Assembly (NCBI RefSeq): GCF_965638725.1
Contig: NC_134949.1
Coordinates: 11,468,951 to 11,532,950 of the forward strand
DNA length: 64,000 bases
Direction of reading: 5' to 3'
Origin: Aptenodytes patagonicus
Taxonomy: Eukaryota > Chordata > Aves > Sphenisciformes > Spheniscidae
A program made the position numbers and the translations under genes. The notes beneath the pieces are model-generated. The model was not told where the DNA came from. It worked only from the letters and a program-made list of their open reading frames with translations, and searched no databases. Each line of letters starts with the position of its first letter. Position 1 is the first letter of the stretch. Positions 10,970-22,835 of this stretch are shown here, one piece after another.

Positions 10970-13900
10970 GTAAGCATAATTGAAAGTTCTCTTTCTTTGC
11001 TGTAATAGATGTGAAATGTGTTTGATGGTTGAATTTTTCTGCTGTTCACAGATAGTTAAAGCAATATTTTCCAGACTAGTGTAGTCTGTGTTTGGTGGGG
11101 TTTGTTGTTTTGGGTTTTTTTTTCCCTGTTCTTTCTTTCTTTCCTTTCTTCTGCTGAATGATTCTCCTTACAGGATTTAAGGGTAGGACTCAGCCTGTAG
11201 CGGATGACACCTGTGCAGCACTTTACAGCAAAGCTATATAATACTTTCCAAAAGCAATACAGCATGCTGAAAGTGACCTCCGTGGCAGGAAAACTTCACC
11301 ACGGCACTTTAGTAGCGGTTTGCCAGTTTGTTTACAGTTAGAATAGGGTATAAGAGCAGAAATGTAATTAGACATTGCTTTTTGTATGTCCTAAAAGATT
11401 CTTTAAAAGTACTTGCAAGGTTTTAGGTCTGTGGGTTGTCAGCAGAGATCATGTGCACAGGACATGCTGAATATAGTATCATGACTTACTGAGATAAATT
11501 CAGAACTGGGATATAAGCCCAAACCGAGATTCAAACCTCCAAAGAGTTTGTGTTCAGTTACCAGGTATGTAAATCCCTGAAATTAAACCTATTTCCATTA
11601 GGTAACTCACATGTCAAACACCCTGAGGTACCTTTTTGGCACCATATGCATTTATTATTTATGTGTCTAACAGCTGGGTAGGAACCATGCAGCTCAGAAT
11701 TTGAATCTTGTATTTGCCTGTCACTTCTGTGTTAACGGTGAAGATCTGCAATTTGAGCAATGAAATGTAGCAATGTTTCACTCCTGTAACTGATTGCACT
11801 AGAATTGGCAGGAGGCAGGAGAGTGGGAGGGAAAGAGTGCTGAAAGGGTTTTTTTTATTATTTCCTACAATATAGGGAAGAGAGAAAGCCACACACTTGT
11901 TCCTCTTTGACTTTTTATCTCTATTGCAAAGAAAGCATAGTGCTACTACTGTAAAATACTAATCCCATTGCATCTGTTAAATCACATGTTCAGTATGATT
12001 GGCTATTTGTTTTGGCCTGACAAAGAAATTTTATCAGGATTTAATGGCATTTCTCTCTTAGAAGAGGAGTAAGTTAAAGGATATCCCATGGGCTAGTCAC
12101 AAGGTTTTAAATTTAAAGCCTACAAAGCAGCATTAATACTAGAGTTTGTGCAGCCTGTTTAAAAATTATTCTTGGCGACAATTCTGCAACTATCATTTTA
12201 TTAGTTAACAGACCCTTAGAGATAATTTGGAACTGGGCCAGAATGGATATGTTTCTCCTGTAGACCAGATCTGTAGCTGGCAAATTTCTGACACTGGTGT
12301 TTTTGTCAATTAGCAGAGTTGTAGCATTACTTGATCTTCATGCATTTCTCAGTACTCCAGCACAAATCGTGAAGGAGAGTTTAGAGCGTGGGTAACAGAG
12401 CTGTGCACTTGCTCGCACACTCTCCATCCCACCCCCAACTTAGTATGAAGTTCTCATGCAGAGAGAAGCCTTTTGAAATGATTTACAGTGAGTGGATGGG
12501 GAATGACAGAGGTAGTAATGAGATACGGGGCTTTTACCACTAAGTCAGTGGTGTGGATCCAGCCCAAATTGGTGTTGACCTAAAGTCATCCCTGTCTGAC
12601 AGCTGGTTCCTGCCATGCTGTGGTGGTTACAGCCGGTTCTTTTAGGACAGGTGTGAATCTCAGAGGGACCAAACGAACAAGCTTGTAGAAATATCGGCTT
12701 CCACTGGAGGGACTGTAGTGCTAGAGCAGAGCTGAGGTAAAAAAGAAGTGTAAGATGATTGCACACGCAACAAAACTCTTCATGAAATGAATGTATAGCC
12801 TTTAATGCTGTCTTCTAGCTGTAGGGGTTGTATCCTTCAAAGTGCTTCCAGTTACTATAAAATCAAATATATCACCTGATTAACCAGTAAGTGGTGTCTA
12901 GTAGAAGGGCTGTTGATGCCAAAAAGAAAAAATACATTTGAGCAGGGAAGTAGAATGGGCCTAAAATGAGGGTGTGTTTTATTCTCACTTTTGCAGCTGA
13001 GTTGAAGAACAAAGTTTGTTATCATAGATGAAATTAAATTTGGACTTCACAATTTTTTGAGAGAGGCAGTTTAGGAACATTATAGCTATGCAATATTCAG
13101 CTTCTTATGTCTGCTGGGTTTTATGGGTCTGGTCTGAAGTCCGTTGGAATTGATAGGAAAGTGCCACTGACTCCAATGAGCTCAAGCCCTTCCTGAAAAG
13201 ATGCAGATTTGTTTCAGGGTGTTTTCTGACTCACTGAGGAACTCAGTCTTCTCAGCAGCTAAACCCTATAAAATGAATGTATATTCAGCAGATGTGCAGG
13301 AGGAGTAGCAGAAGTATCAAGTGTAATGCACTGTCCAACACTGGGTATTCTTAGTGCTCTGTAGAAGTCTTTGAGAGCAGGTAAGTATCCCGAAAGGAGC
13401 TAGCCCAAAAAGCAAATGTTGACTAACAGTTTCAAGTATGTTGAAGTACTTTTGGTTTCAATGGGTTTGAAATTAGTGACGTACATAGTCAGGATTTCAT
13501 CTTAAAAGAAGATTTAGAGGGCTATTAGAGAACTCAACTTACTAAAACTTAAAGCTCATTTCCAAGCACCTTTGATTTCAAATGTTAAAAGAAAAAAACC
13601 CCAAACAACCAACAACCCAAACCTGCCGCCCCCCAACCATGAGAAGGGAGATCAAATATGATGTAAAGTGAGGAGAGATGTCTAAAAATATCTGCCAGCT
13701 TTTTATTCATGAAACTTTATCTCCTGTCCTTGCTTTGCTCTGTCTTGACATTTAGTATAATTATTTTTCCAGCAGGTGAAATTGTCCTTATTTAAATAAA
13801 CTGAGTCTAATGCTGTAGTCTGCCGTAGCCAAAACTCAGGCTCTGTTGGTTCATACTAACAGGCAGAGAGCTCCTTTTGTGCCAGCACAGACGACTGCTG

Positions 13901-14073
13901 GAGAAAACCATTTTCAGATATACAAAGAAAAAACCAGAAGTGCTGTTCCTCCTTCACATTATCCTATATTATGGCTTCAGCTGGAAGAGCTTTCTAGCGT
14001 GGATCTTTCTGTAGTGTTGTTTTTGCTCCACAAAATTGTATAACAACAGAAATGTGATATCTCTGTCTTTCAG
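10970..14073 (+). other. SEMA3C: Putative SEMA3C intron 1
   Basis: This lies between the probable donor at 10,970 and the acceptor at 14,072-14,073 (TCTCTGTCTTTCAG). It is AT-rich and has no recognisable exon or transposable element. Simple A/T-rich and short C-rich stretches (for example around 13,590-13,635) are the only notable content. Confidence 0.5.
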
Positions 14074-14111
14074 GTTTTGTTTCTTGGATATTAAGTTGCA
14101 AATCTGAAGAG

Positions 14112-14214
14112 ATGGCATTTCTTGCACTGCACGTGTTGATTGGGATATTTATTTACGTTAGCAGTGTAAAAGGATCTTCCCAGCCTCAAGCAAGGGTGTT
14201 TTTAACATTCAATG
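14112..14214 (+). CDS. SEMA3C: Semaphorin 3C, first coding exon (signal peptide and mature N-terminus)
   Basis: SEMA3C encodes a secreted class 3 semaphorin. It signals through neuropilin/plexin receptors to guide axons, neural crest cells and vessels, notably in cardiac outflow tract septation. Only the first coding exon is here. The exon spans 14,074-14,214: a pyrimidine-rich acceptor ending TCTTTCAG, 38 nt of 5' UTR, then ATG at 14,112 in a good initiation context (G at -3, G at +4). It encodes 34 residues plus one nucleotide. MAFLALHVLIGIFIYVSSVK is a hydrophobic signal peptide, probably cleaved near Gly21. The mature start GSSQPQARVFLTFN matches SEMA3C and not SEMA3A, 3D or 3E. The donor is AATG followed by GTAAGA, giving phase 1; the leftover G suits the conserved acidic residue that follows in the family. 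The next exon, which opens the sema domain, was not found, so the gene continues beyond the window. Confidence 0.93.
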
Positions 14215-16264
14215 GTAAGAAAGAAGATAAACATTCTTAAGCAAATGTTATGATTGAACATTTTCTTCTTCCCCTTAAATTCAGTAACTGAGTAGAAATT
14301 GGCTTTTTGATCTGTATCCACAATTATTATTTTTAGTTTGTGTTGCTGAGGTACTTGTCAGCCTAAATTTGATTTTTACCTGAAGTTCATTGCTACTATA
14401 GTTATAGGTACATAATTAATAATACCTTCTCTCTATTTTGAAAGTTATTATGACTTACTAAAAACTAAAGGTTTTATTTCTTATCCTTAACTTTGTTTTG
14501 GAAAGATGGTAGCGCATGAGGCACTTGACATGTAGTGGAAGTTATTAATGATTTGAGTTGCTTTAATTCGATGCCCAACTGAGACACTTTATACTCTGAA
14601 AATCAGGTTGCCTGAAGGTTTACTGAGATAGTTAGCAAGACACAGAGTCCTTGCACAAGGAATGATATTTTATCAACTTTGTACAATGTGTCAGATGTAC
14701 AGAGCATGTAGCAATCACTGATGCCTGCATACTGTAAACAAGCACTCAAAATTATTCTTTTCAAAAGAAAGGTGCATTTACTTCTGAATTGATGAGCGGT
14801 ACCTTATTACTGCAATTACCTCAGTATGACTTTAATAGTAAGGTAGATTATTCTTCCAGTATTAATCCCTGTCTTAAATGCTGATTTTAGCCACTACTTC
14901 AGAATATGTGTGTTCTTCGGGCTTACCAGTTCTGTTAAATTTGAACAGACATTGACTGTCACTAAATAATAGGGGCATTGGCTTTCTTGCCCTCTGCCTT
15001 TTCTGCAATTGTCTTTGAGGCATGAGGACTTGCTAGTCCCTGCACCGATACTGTCTGCTTTAGGATGGTTTGTATGGTTCACGAGTGCAGGGATGCCCTG
15101 CAACCGCCATGTCCTGCCATGGGAATATTCTGTGTGCTCTGAATAGTCTTTAAAGAATCACTTTGAAAATAATCATAGCTAGTATCTCAAACTGCTATTT
15201 GCCTCAATGATCATAACTATGTACTCTTGAGTCTGAGAGACATCCGGAAGGAGACCTGCCAAGTTAGACCTTCCACAAATACCAACCAGCAGACTGAACA
15301 ATTACAAGATATTGTCTATTGTAGAGTGTAGGGCCCTAAACTTATGAGCGCAATACTTTAATAGGTGTAAATTGGCATAGTTCCAGTAAAAGCAATAGTA
15401 GAAATTGCATTCCAAGAGGGAACTGCCAAATGAAGAAGTAGTTGGGAATTTCTTTTCCTTGCTTAAGTAACACTGACTTAATGTAGATGGTATTGATTTA
15501 GCACAACTCAACACAGAAGCAAGTTTGGCTGTGGTTGTGTATTACGCCTGCAGGTTTATCACAGTTACGCAATACGGGCTGATTCAGATTTCCACATCGT
15601 GTCCATGGTGGCCTTGAAAGTAATCTAGGCTTCCCCTGATCTCTGGTATGAGCATGAAGTAGGAAGTGTTCAGGTTTTGCGGTATTCAACCTCGTGAATG
15701 GGAAAGAATCATAATGAGGGGCAAATGGTTTTAACCTGGACTCGAGATTTGTGTTTTGTTCCTTGGCTCATGACAGGTATCCTGCAAGTCTGAAATACAG
15801 AACCACCCATAGCACAAAAAACCCCAAACCTAGGGATTTAGAAAAAATAATGGCTGGATGAGTTGAAACCTTAGTTTCTCTGTCCCTCTCTGAAAGGAGG
15901 TTGTCCCTTCTTCCTTTAAAAGGGGTTACGACAGCTTTATGTCACAGCAACCCCTTTGTCTGGTGAGGTGCTTGTGCCCCCAGAGCTCTGCCAGCCCTGG
16001 AGACACAGCATCAGCTTGCTGGTTCCTCACACTAACCCTGCTGGGCTGCCTTGATTACAGCTCACTTCCGCAATATCATGTAGTTGCATGTCTTGTGTCC
16101 TCTCCTTGATTTTTAAAGTGATGCTTTGAATGGGTAAAACTGAGAGTGTCTAGCCTCAGTGAAAGTTAGGGGAAAGTAAGTGTCACCAGAGCCTTGCAAT
16201 ACTATCTGATTCTCTTAAAATGGATGTTTTACTTTCTCTAATACTTATATCAACATTCAACCTT

Positions 16265-16291
16265 AAAAAAAAAAAAAAAAAAAAAAAAAAA
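16265..16291. repeat. A27 homopolymer
   Basis: Twenty-seven consecutive A residues. It could be the tail of an old retroposed sequence, but nothing upstream is recognisable as a source. Confidence 0.9.
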
Positions 16292-18866
16292 TTGCATTTT
16301 AAAGTCCTTGATTTTTAATGGATCTTTAAAGTCATAAAAGTAAGAAACTAATTATGCATTTTTATAATATGACAAGTAATGTCTGAAATAAAGGGCTGAG
16401 CTTTTCCTACAATATAAAGCCAGTAATTTTATTTTTAAGCCTGACTTCCAGATGGTAAGGAACAGCTTTTGTTATGTGAAAAGAGATTGCAGGTTGTTGT
16501 GTATAACAAGGTAATGGTCCCACCTGTAGTACAAATGTCTGTTCTATACATCTTCATTTATTTGCATGGGTACTGATAAAAGAAAAAGGTGAAACTTTGT
16601 ATTGTTCTCCTGCCAAGTGTGATAACATACTCTTTCTGCATAAGTTGCTTCATAGCTTATTGTTTCTAAATCATGCAGAAATATCAAGTTATTGGCTGTC
16701 TCCATTCCCTGAGACGTTGTCAGTTTTTATGGAGAATTGTCACTCTTTTGAAGTGCATCATTTGAAAATAAAACTATAATTAGGAGTCCTTATGTCTTAA
16801 ATGACATTAGACAATAAAGACAAGTCATTCAAGCTTAGGATACTTACATGATATTTTTCAAGTTCTGAATTGGATTTGGCTTGGTGTATATAATTACATT
16901 GCATAAGTTTTGGGGGTAGAATGTATACAGGAGGAGAAAATGAGTGATGCTTTTCAAAGCTAACCTGCTCCTTCAGGATCAAGTCAATTGAGCTTATTCA
17001 CATCGGAGCATTTCTCATGGGAAAATCCAGCAAGTATCTTGACCTATTCTGTTGTTCATCAGGAAAGATAAAAATGCAAATCGTTTGAATCATGGGCTGC
17101 TTTTCTCTTTGCCATCTACTTCATTAAGAATCAAATGTAATTAAAAAGTAAGCCTGGGTAATACCTCAAGAGCCTAATAATAGGGATTTTGCAATTAACT
17201 TCAATGGATGAAGGGCTGCAACCCTTATTTCTATTTTTGAAATCAAAAGCCTGGCCCCTTGTCTAATTAAAATGTAGTTCATGACTTAGCTGAGATTGTT
17301 AAATGTGTGCCTGACGTGAGTGTGGAACTTACTGCTGTCTGCACCCTAAGTGTCTTGAAAGTTGCAGTGCCGTACAGAACCCCAAGGCCCAATTTCTATT
17401 GCTTTGCACCTTGTATAGCCATTTACTCAGATGAAAGAAAAGACCAGGCTGGAGCTGAACTGCATGCTTTGCACAGGTATATGTGGTTATACGTGACACT
17501 GTGCCTATGGAGAATCAAGCAAAGGGGTTCTCAGTTTGCTTGGGATAATTTGTCATAATTGTCCTGTTCAACTGTGATGGCTCAGACCACCAGTATTTGT
17601 ACAACATCTGCAGTTGAAGAGCCACTGCAGATGAAGAAAGAAAGGTGTTTCCAGCTTTTTCTGATTCTGAAATTGCAAAGATGTGAAGGCTGTGGTGCAG
17701 CAGCTGCAGTAGTGTTGGCGAATCATCTACTGCGTTACCATGGAGCATGTGAGAGCAAAGGAACCTGGGATGGGGAAGCAAAGGACTTGACACGTCTCCC
17801 TACACTGTTAGTATACCATCCCCCCTCCTCTTACCTCTTCTTGCTCCTTGTCCCCAGAATAGATCTTCCTTAATCTACTTAAATCACCCATCATAATTTA
17901 AGCACCATAGTTTATTTTCTCCCCATAGCAGAAGACTTACCTTGTCTGTTTATGAACTATCAAGTATAGTGCCTGCTGTTTCTCAAGCTGCGTGCATTCC
18001 TCCTTGTTACTGCACGTTCCCGAACAGATAATCGGGAGCTGTATCCTTCAGTCTTTATGGGGCAAAACCTTTCTCAAATCCAGTGGGAGTATTATCAAAA
18101 TAAGAAAGGAGTTATTAGACTCCAGGGTAGTGTCAGACTTTCATTTCATTCCAACTCGCATTTACATTTTGGGTTTTATTGCAACCCTAAAATGTTGGGC
18201 CATACCATTCAAACATCAGATCCTGAATCAGTCAAAGCAGTTCCAGTACTTATTTTTGAAATACACTCAAACAAACCTTCTTTGAGCACAACCAAGTGAT
18301 AATTTCACAATTTACTGGGAACATTTCATGCATTCCTACCTAAAATGTCTGGTCAAGCAGATATTTCCCATGCAGATTCTCCCATTGTCTCCAGTGAAAA
18401 TTCCATATGAGAAGTGGATCAAGGCTAATTTGCAGACAGTTTTGTTCCTCTTTTTGTCATAAAATTACTAGAACACGTAAAGCACTTTTAAGAAAGTATC
18501 AGTCAGCTTCATTAATGACAATCAAAAAGCATAAAATGTCACCAGAGCAACAGCAGCACTTATTCAACTGTCAACATATTTTAAAAGATTTAATGCAACC
18601 CCTGTGGTTACCCTCAAGGAAAAATAAAGGAACTGAGAACCATTTTCTTTGAGCTCTTGAGCAACAGCAGTACAACTTGTTTTTAAACAATCCCTCATTG
18701 TAATGTTAATGTTACCACAGTTAATAAAAAGTTCATTTATTATTTGGGGGACTTTGTGCTGATGACAGTCTAGTAGGCAACGGTTTATGCTCAAATAGTT
18801 GATTTGATCTTTGGTGGTGTCCATGGAATGAAAGCTACTTGCAAAATGAAGTAGAGGTAAAGCATT

Positions 18867-18907
18867 AAAAAAAAAAAAAAAAGGGGGGGGGGGGAGAGAA
18901 AAAAGAA
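18867..18907. repeat. Homopurine tract A16-G12 with purine tail
   Basis: Sixteen A, then twelve G, then mixed A/G give 41 bases with no pyrimidine on the plus strand. Such tracts can adopt triplex or quadruplex structures and are slippage-prone. Confidence 0.9.
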
Positions 18908-20035
18908 CCATGGTTTTATTTTTGTTTATATGCAGAATTCATACAGAAATCTCTTGCATGTTTATATAGTTGCATAATTTTCAGCAAATTGTGGGTCAGA
19001 TTTCTCAAAAGTAACTGATTTGTGGCTTTCACAGCTTCATGGATCTTAAATAATACCAATTTATAAAGCGTTGAACACCAACCATGTAAAAATTCTTCCC
19101 CTTCAATTGTCTCACACTGGAGATCTAAAAACTTAACACACTTTTGAATACTGTCAACTAAAAATAAAATTCTTTCTTATCTTTAGTAGTGAAGTTGGTA
19201 TTTTTACATGTGGTCGAATTGACAACTTTGGTTGTTCTTGAAGACAAATACCTAATTTACAAATTGAAGTCTTTGGGGGTGATTTTTAGACTTTATCTTC
19301 TCTGTATATGGAATTTTTTTCTTGCTTTGTCTTTTTTTTTTTTTTTGTTTTCTTCTCTGTTGTTAAAATAAACAGAGACATAATGAAATAAATCTTACTT
19401 GTATAGAAATTGAATTACTTGAATAGGCTATGAGTTAAATGTGGGGGGAAAAAAAAATCAAACAGATATTAAAGGAAGCGTTATGTAAGAAGCTCAGTAT
19501 TCTTTCTAGAGTTCCAGGGGTAGAGGTCCCACATGCCAAATGACGTTGAATCTGCTTATTTTCACACTCACTCTTTTTCAGTGGCAGTGTCACTGACTTG
19601 GCTTCGCTGTCATTGTCGACATGAGTGTATGGGAGAGGAGAACTTCATGTATTGTTTCGGTATTTAAAGTTAGATTGTGCCATGTGCTGTGACTTCACTT
19701 ATGTAAACAATCATGCAATAAAGCTGAAGTCACAGGTGATGTTTGGTCCATTCTTTGTTGTCTGAAGTTACTACAAGAGGTACCCTCATAGAAAAGCACA
19801 GAGAAGTACGTGGTCTTCAAGGTAGCTGATTATCAGGCCCCAAATTTAGGGGAAAAGCTTATAAATTTAATCCTACTCTTGGATGAAGAACTTACCCAAA
19901 TTTTACAAAGTTTGAGGAGACTTGAGTGTTTCTTGCATGATAAAAAGTAGATCTGTTATCTAAGAGATGACTTGCTTCCTTTAATCTCTTTTGGTTCCCC
20001 AACTCAGTCAATTTGACCTGTATCTGAACCATCTC

Positions 20036-20054
20036 TTTTTTTTTTTTTTTTTTT
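20036..20054. repeat. T19 homopolymer
   Basis: Nineteen consecutive T residues, with no associated element recognised. Confidence 0.9.
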
Positions 20055-21845
20055 ATTTTGGTATGGAAAAATCAAACTTTATCTTAGAACATTTTGACAG
20101 ATTCTCACATCTTAGCTCTCTCTACTTGTCACAGAAGAAAGCAGCTTATCTTGGCCAATTCCACTGCTCTCTCATTACAATTCTCCCTTGTGTTGCCTGT
20201 CCAAGGCAAATGCTGAAGTCCCTACATAGGCAGTTATATTGCCGTTATTGTACAACACATCTTCTTTTATGTTTAAAAAAATGCGATGAGAGAAAAATGG
20301 CATAGACGTTTCTAATACCGTATCTTTTTTCGGACTGTTTGAGTACCAGTAACAAGAGCTCTTCTGTGAGCCATTTCCATACTGCATGAGTTCACAGTGC
20401 ACTTTGATATGTGGCACTGCACAAGCCTTTTTGTGTATCAGATGTAATTAGTGACGTGACCGACAATAATTACTCATTTTATTGAAGTGCGTTGACTGAG
20501 ATCCTGCCATGAATAAATACGTAGACCAAGACCTTATCCTGTTATTTGAACCGTCCGTTTCCTCAACATGTGTATTTTGTTCTTTTTGGTGCTGACTGTT
20601 CAGTGTTCTCAATAACACTCCTTAACAAAAAGACTAGGCACCCTTTCTCAGGGAAAGGCCTTTGTCATAGGGACACAGTTTGCTGATTCACAGTCTGCCT
20701 TCTCATCTCATCTTACATTCAGGCAGCAATGGCTGCAGCAGACACCACGTTAAAAGAAGCCTGTGTCTTTTCCCCTGTTTATCCGATTACAGAGTTGGGG
20801 TCTCAGGGATGCAACTGAGGACTGAAAAATACTCGATTACCTGCGTGAATCAGTGTGATGTTGGATCTTTTGTCTTTCTGTGAAGTGTGCAAATCAAGAT
20901 AAGTGCGTGTTTCCAGTAATGAAGTGAACGATGGTGATTAATGGAGGGTTTACACTGTTTGTCCTTCCTCCCTTCCCTTCATACCTCCATCCTTATTCAA
21001 TGCAAACTTGGTACAATTGCGTTTGCATCATTACTTCATCTGCCATTGATATGGCTTCTTCCTGGAAACAGAAATCCTGCTTACTGGTTTACTGAAGCTA
21101 AGACTCCAGTATCACAGCGGAAGGAAGATAAGGAGTGATAGCTTTGCCTCTTCCATGAAACCACTCTGGAGCTGGGACCATCATGCCCTTTAGAGAATTT
21201 AGTTTTTCCTCTTATCCTTGTGAATATAAGGCTAACTATCCCTCCTTGAGGAAAAGTCTCTTGCTTCGTGTGTGGATAAGGTTGATGTAGGTTATGTTTC
21301 ACATCCCTTTGTACAGCAGCTAGTATTTGGGATATTCCCAACTGCTACTGCCACCCAGCAAATAGTTGTGCAAAAGTGAGTGCTACAAAGGCTCCTCAAT
21401 TACCACAATTAATACCCCAGATTATACCTAGATTATTTTCAGAAACACAGTATAAATATTTTTAACTAATGATCTTAAAATACTTATTATATATTCCAAG
21501 ACAGTGATACAAACAGGAGACAACATTTTGAAGAAACATCTTGCTACCATCTTACATCTTATCTACAAGAAACTGTAGCCCATGGTATGTAATCATTATG
21601 TGAAAAAAACTTTTTTTCCGGAACCTCCCATCAAACCATCTTGATAGAAAAATCTCTGGAACAGCATTTCACCAGTACACAACTCCAGTCAGTTCAATCA
21701 GGGAGTGCCAAGAAATGCAGGTTCTGTTAGGCACTCTGTGTGTTGTTAGGGAGAGAAAATGAATTTCAGACCTGGTGTGTGAATGCCCTCAAATCACCAT
21801 GAGCTTAGAGTTTAGTCTATAAGCACCTTTCAGGGCTGAGCTCTT

Positions 21846-21877
21846 AATTCTTAATTTGGCCAATTCTTAATTTGGCC
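21846..21877. repeat. Perfect 16-bp tandem duplication
   Basis: AATTCTTAATTTGGCC occurs twice back to back with no mismatch, pointing to a recent local duplication. Confidence 0.9.
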
Positions 21878-21951
21878 ACCATCTCAAGAGTGTGATAAGA
21901 CATTTTTAATGACATCAGTAATCCTGGGGAAGGAAGAATGGTTTTGGTTTT

Positions 21952-22835
21952 ATCATAGAATCATAGAATAGTTTGGATTAGAAGGGACCTCTAAAGGTCA
22001 TCTAGTCCAACCCCCCTGCCGTGGGCAGCGACATCTTCAACTAGATCAGGTTGCTCAGAGCCCCCTCCAACCTGACCTTGAATGTTTCCAGGGATGGGGC
22101 AGCCACCACCTCTCTGGGCAACCTGTGCCAGTGTTTCACCACCCTCAGCGTGAAAAATGTCTTCCTTCTATCTAGTCTAAATCGACCCCCCTTTAGTTTA
22201 AAGCCATTCCCCCTTGTCCTGTCGCAACAGGCCCTGCTCAAAAGTTTGCCGCCATCTTTTTTATAAGCCCCCTTTAAGTACTGATAGGCTGCAAGAAGGT
22301 CTCCCCAAAGCCTTCTCTTCTCCAGGCTGAACAACCCCAACTCTCTCAGTCTTTCCTCATAGGAGAGGTGTTCCATCCCCCTGGTCATTTTTGTGGCCCT
22401 CCTCTGGACCCACTCCAACAGGTCCGTGTCTTTCTTACACTGAGGGCTCCAGAGCTGGACGCAGTACTCCAGGTGAGGTCTCACCAGAGCAGAGTAGAGG
22501 GGCAGAATCCCCTCGACCTCCCTCGACCTGCTGGCCACGCTTCTTTTGATGCAGCCCAGGATACGATTGGCTTTCTGGGCTGCGAGCACACATTGCTGGC
22601 TCATGTCCAGCTTTTCATCCACCAGTACCCACAAGTCCTTCTCGGCAGGGCTGCTCTCAATCCCTTCATCCGCCAGCCTGGATTGATACCGGGGGTTGCC
22701 CCGACCCAGGTGCAGGACCTTGCACTTGGCCTTGTTGAACCTCATGAGGTTCACACGGGCCCACTTCTCGAGCTTGTCCAGGTCCCTCTGGATGGCATCC
22801 CGTCCCTCTGGCATGTCGACCACACCACTCAGCTT
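21952..22835 (-). mobile_element. CR1 LINE, 5'-truncated, with intact 3' coding segment
   Basis: This is a CR1 retrotransposon 3' portion on the minus strand. Its tail (units of GAATCATA on the plus strand) lies at 21,952-21,970 and its truncated 5' end at about 22,835. From the 5' truncation to the natural stop (TAG at 22,041-22,043) the reverse-transcriptase C-terminal frame is uninterrupted for about 264 codons. Family motifs run in order: [95 protein letters not shown]. The catalytic RT palm and the endonuclease are missing, so it cannot move by itself. The unbroken frame suggests a fairly young insertion compared with the other CR1 copies here. GTTTTGGTTTT flanks both ends and may be a target-site duplication. 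Confidence 0.96.
22041..22835 (-). pseudogene. CR1 ORF2 C-terminal fragment
   Basis: This is the coding part of the CR1 copy above, open from the truncated 5' end through the stop codon. It corresponds to the region after the RT catalytic core of the CR1 endonuclease/RT polyprotein. It has no promoter or start of its own and lies antisense inside SEMA3C intron 2, so I treat it as a transposon relic and not a host gene. Confidence 0.9.

Larger units (their letters stand above)
14215..21940 (+). other. SEMA3C: SEMA3C intron 2, segment 1
   Basis: The segment starts with the GTAAGA donor. No exon is recognisable. It contains an A27 run (16,265-16,291), a 41-bp purine tract (18,867-18,907), a T19 run (20,036-20,054) and a 16-bp tandem duplication (21,846-21,877). 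A stretch near 17,040-17,280 is rich in homeobox-type TAAT motifs and has an octamer ATGCAAAT at 17,074-17,081; it could be a conserved non-coding element, but only alignment would show this. Confidence 0.6.

Noticed and set aside
16265..16291. A27 run as a SINE or processed-pseudogene tail
   Set aside because: Nothing upstream resembles a tRNA-, 7SL- or mRNA-derived body, and no target duplication is visible.
22041..22835. The open CR1 frame as a domesticated host gene
   Set aside because: It is a 5'-truncated LINE fragment with its natural 3' tail and flanks, and lacks the catalytic domains, a promoter and a start context.
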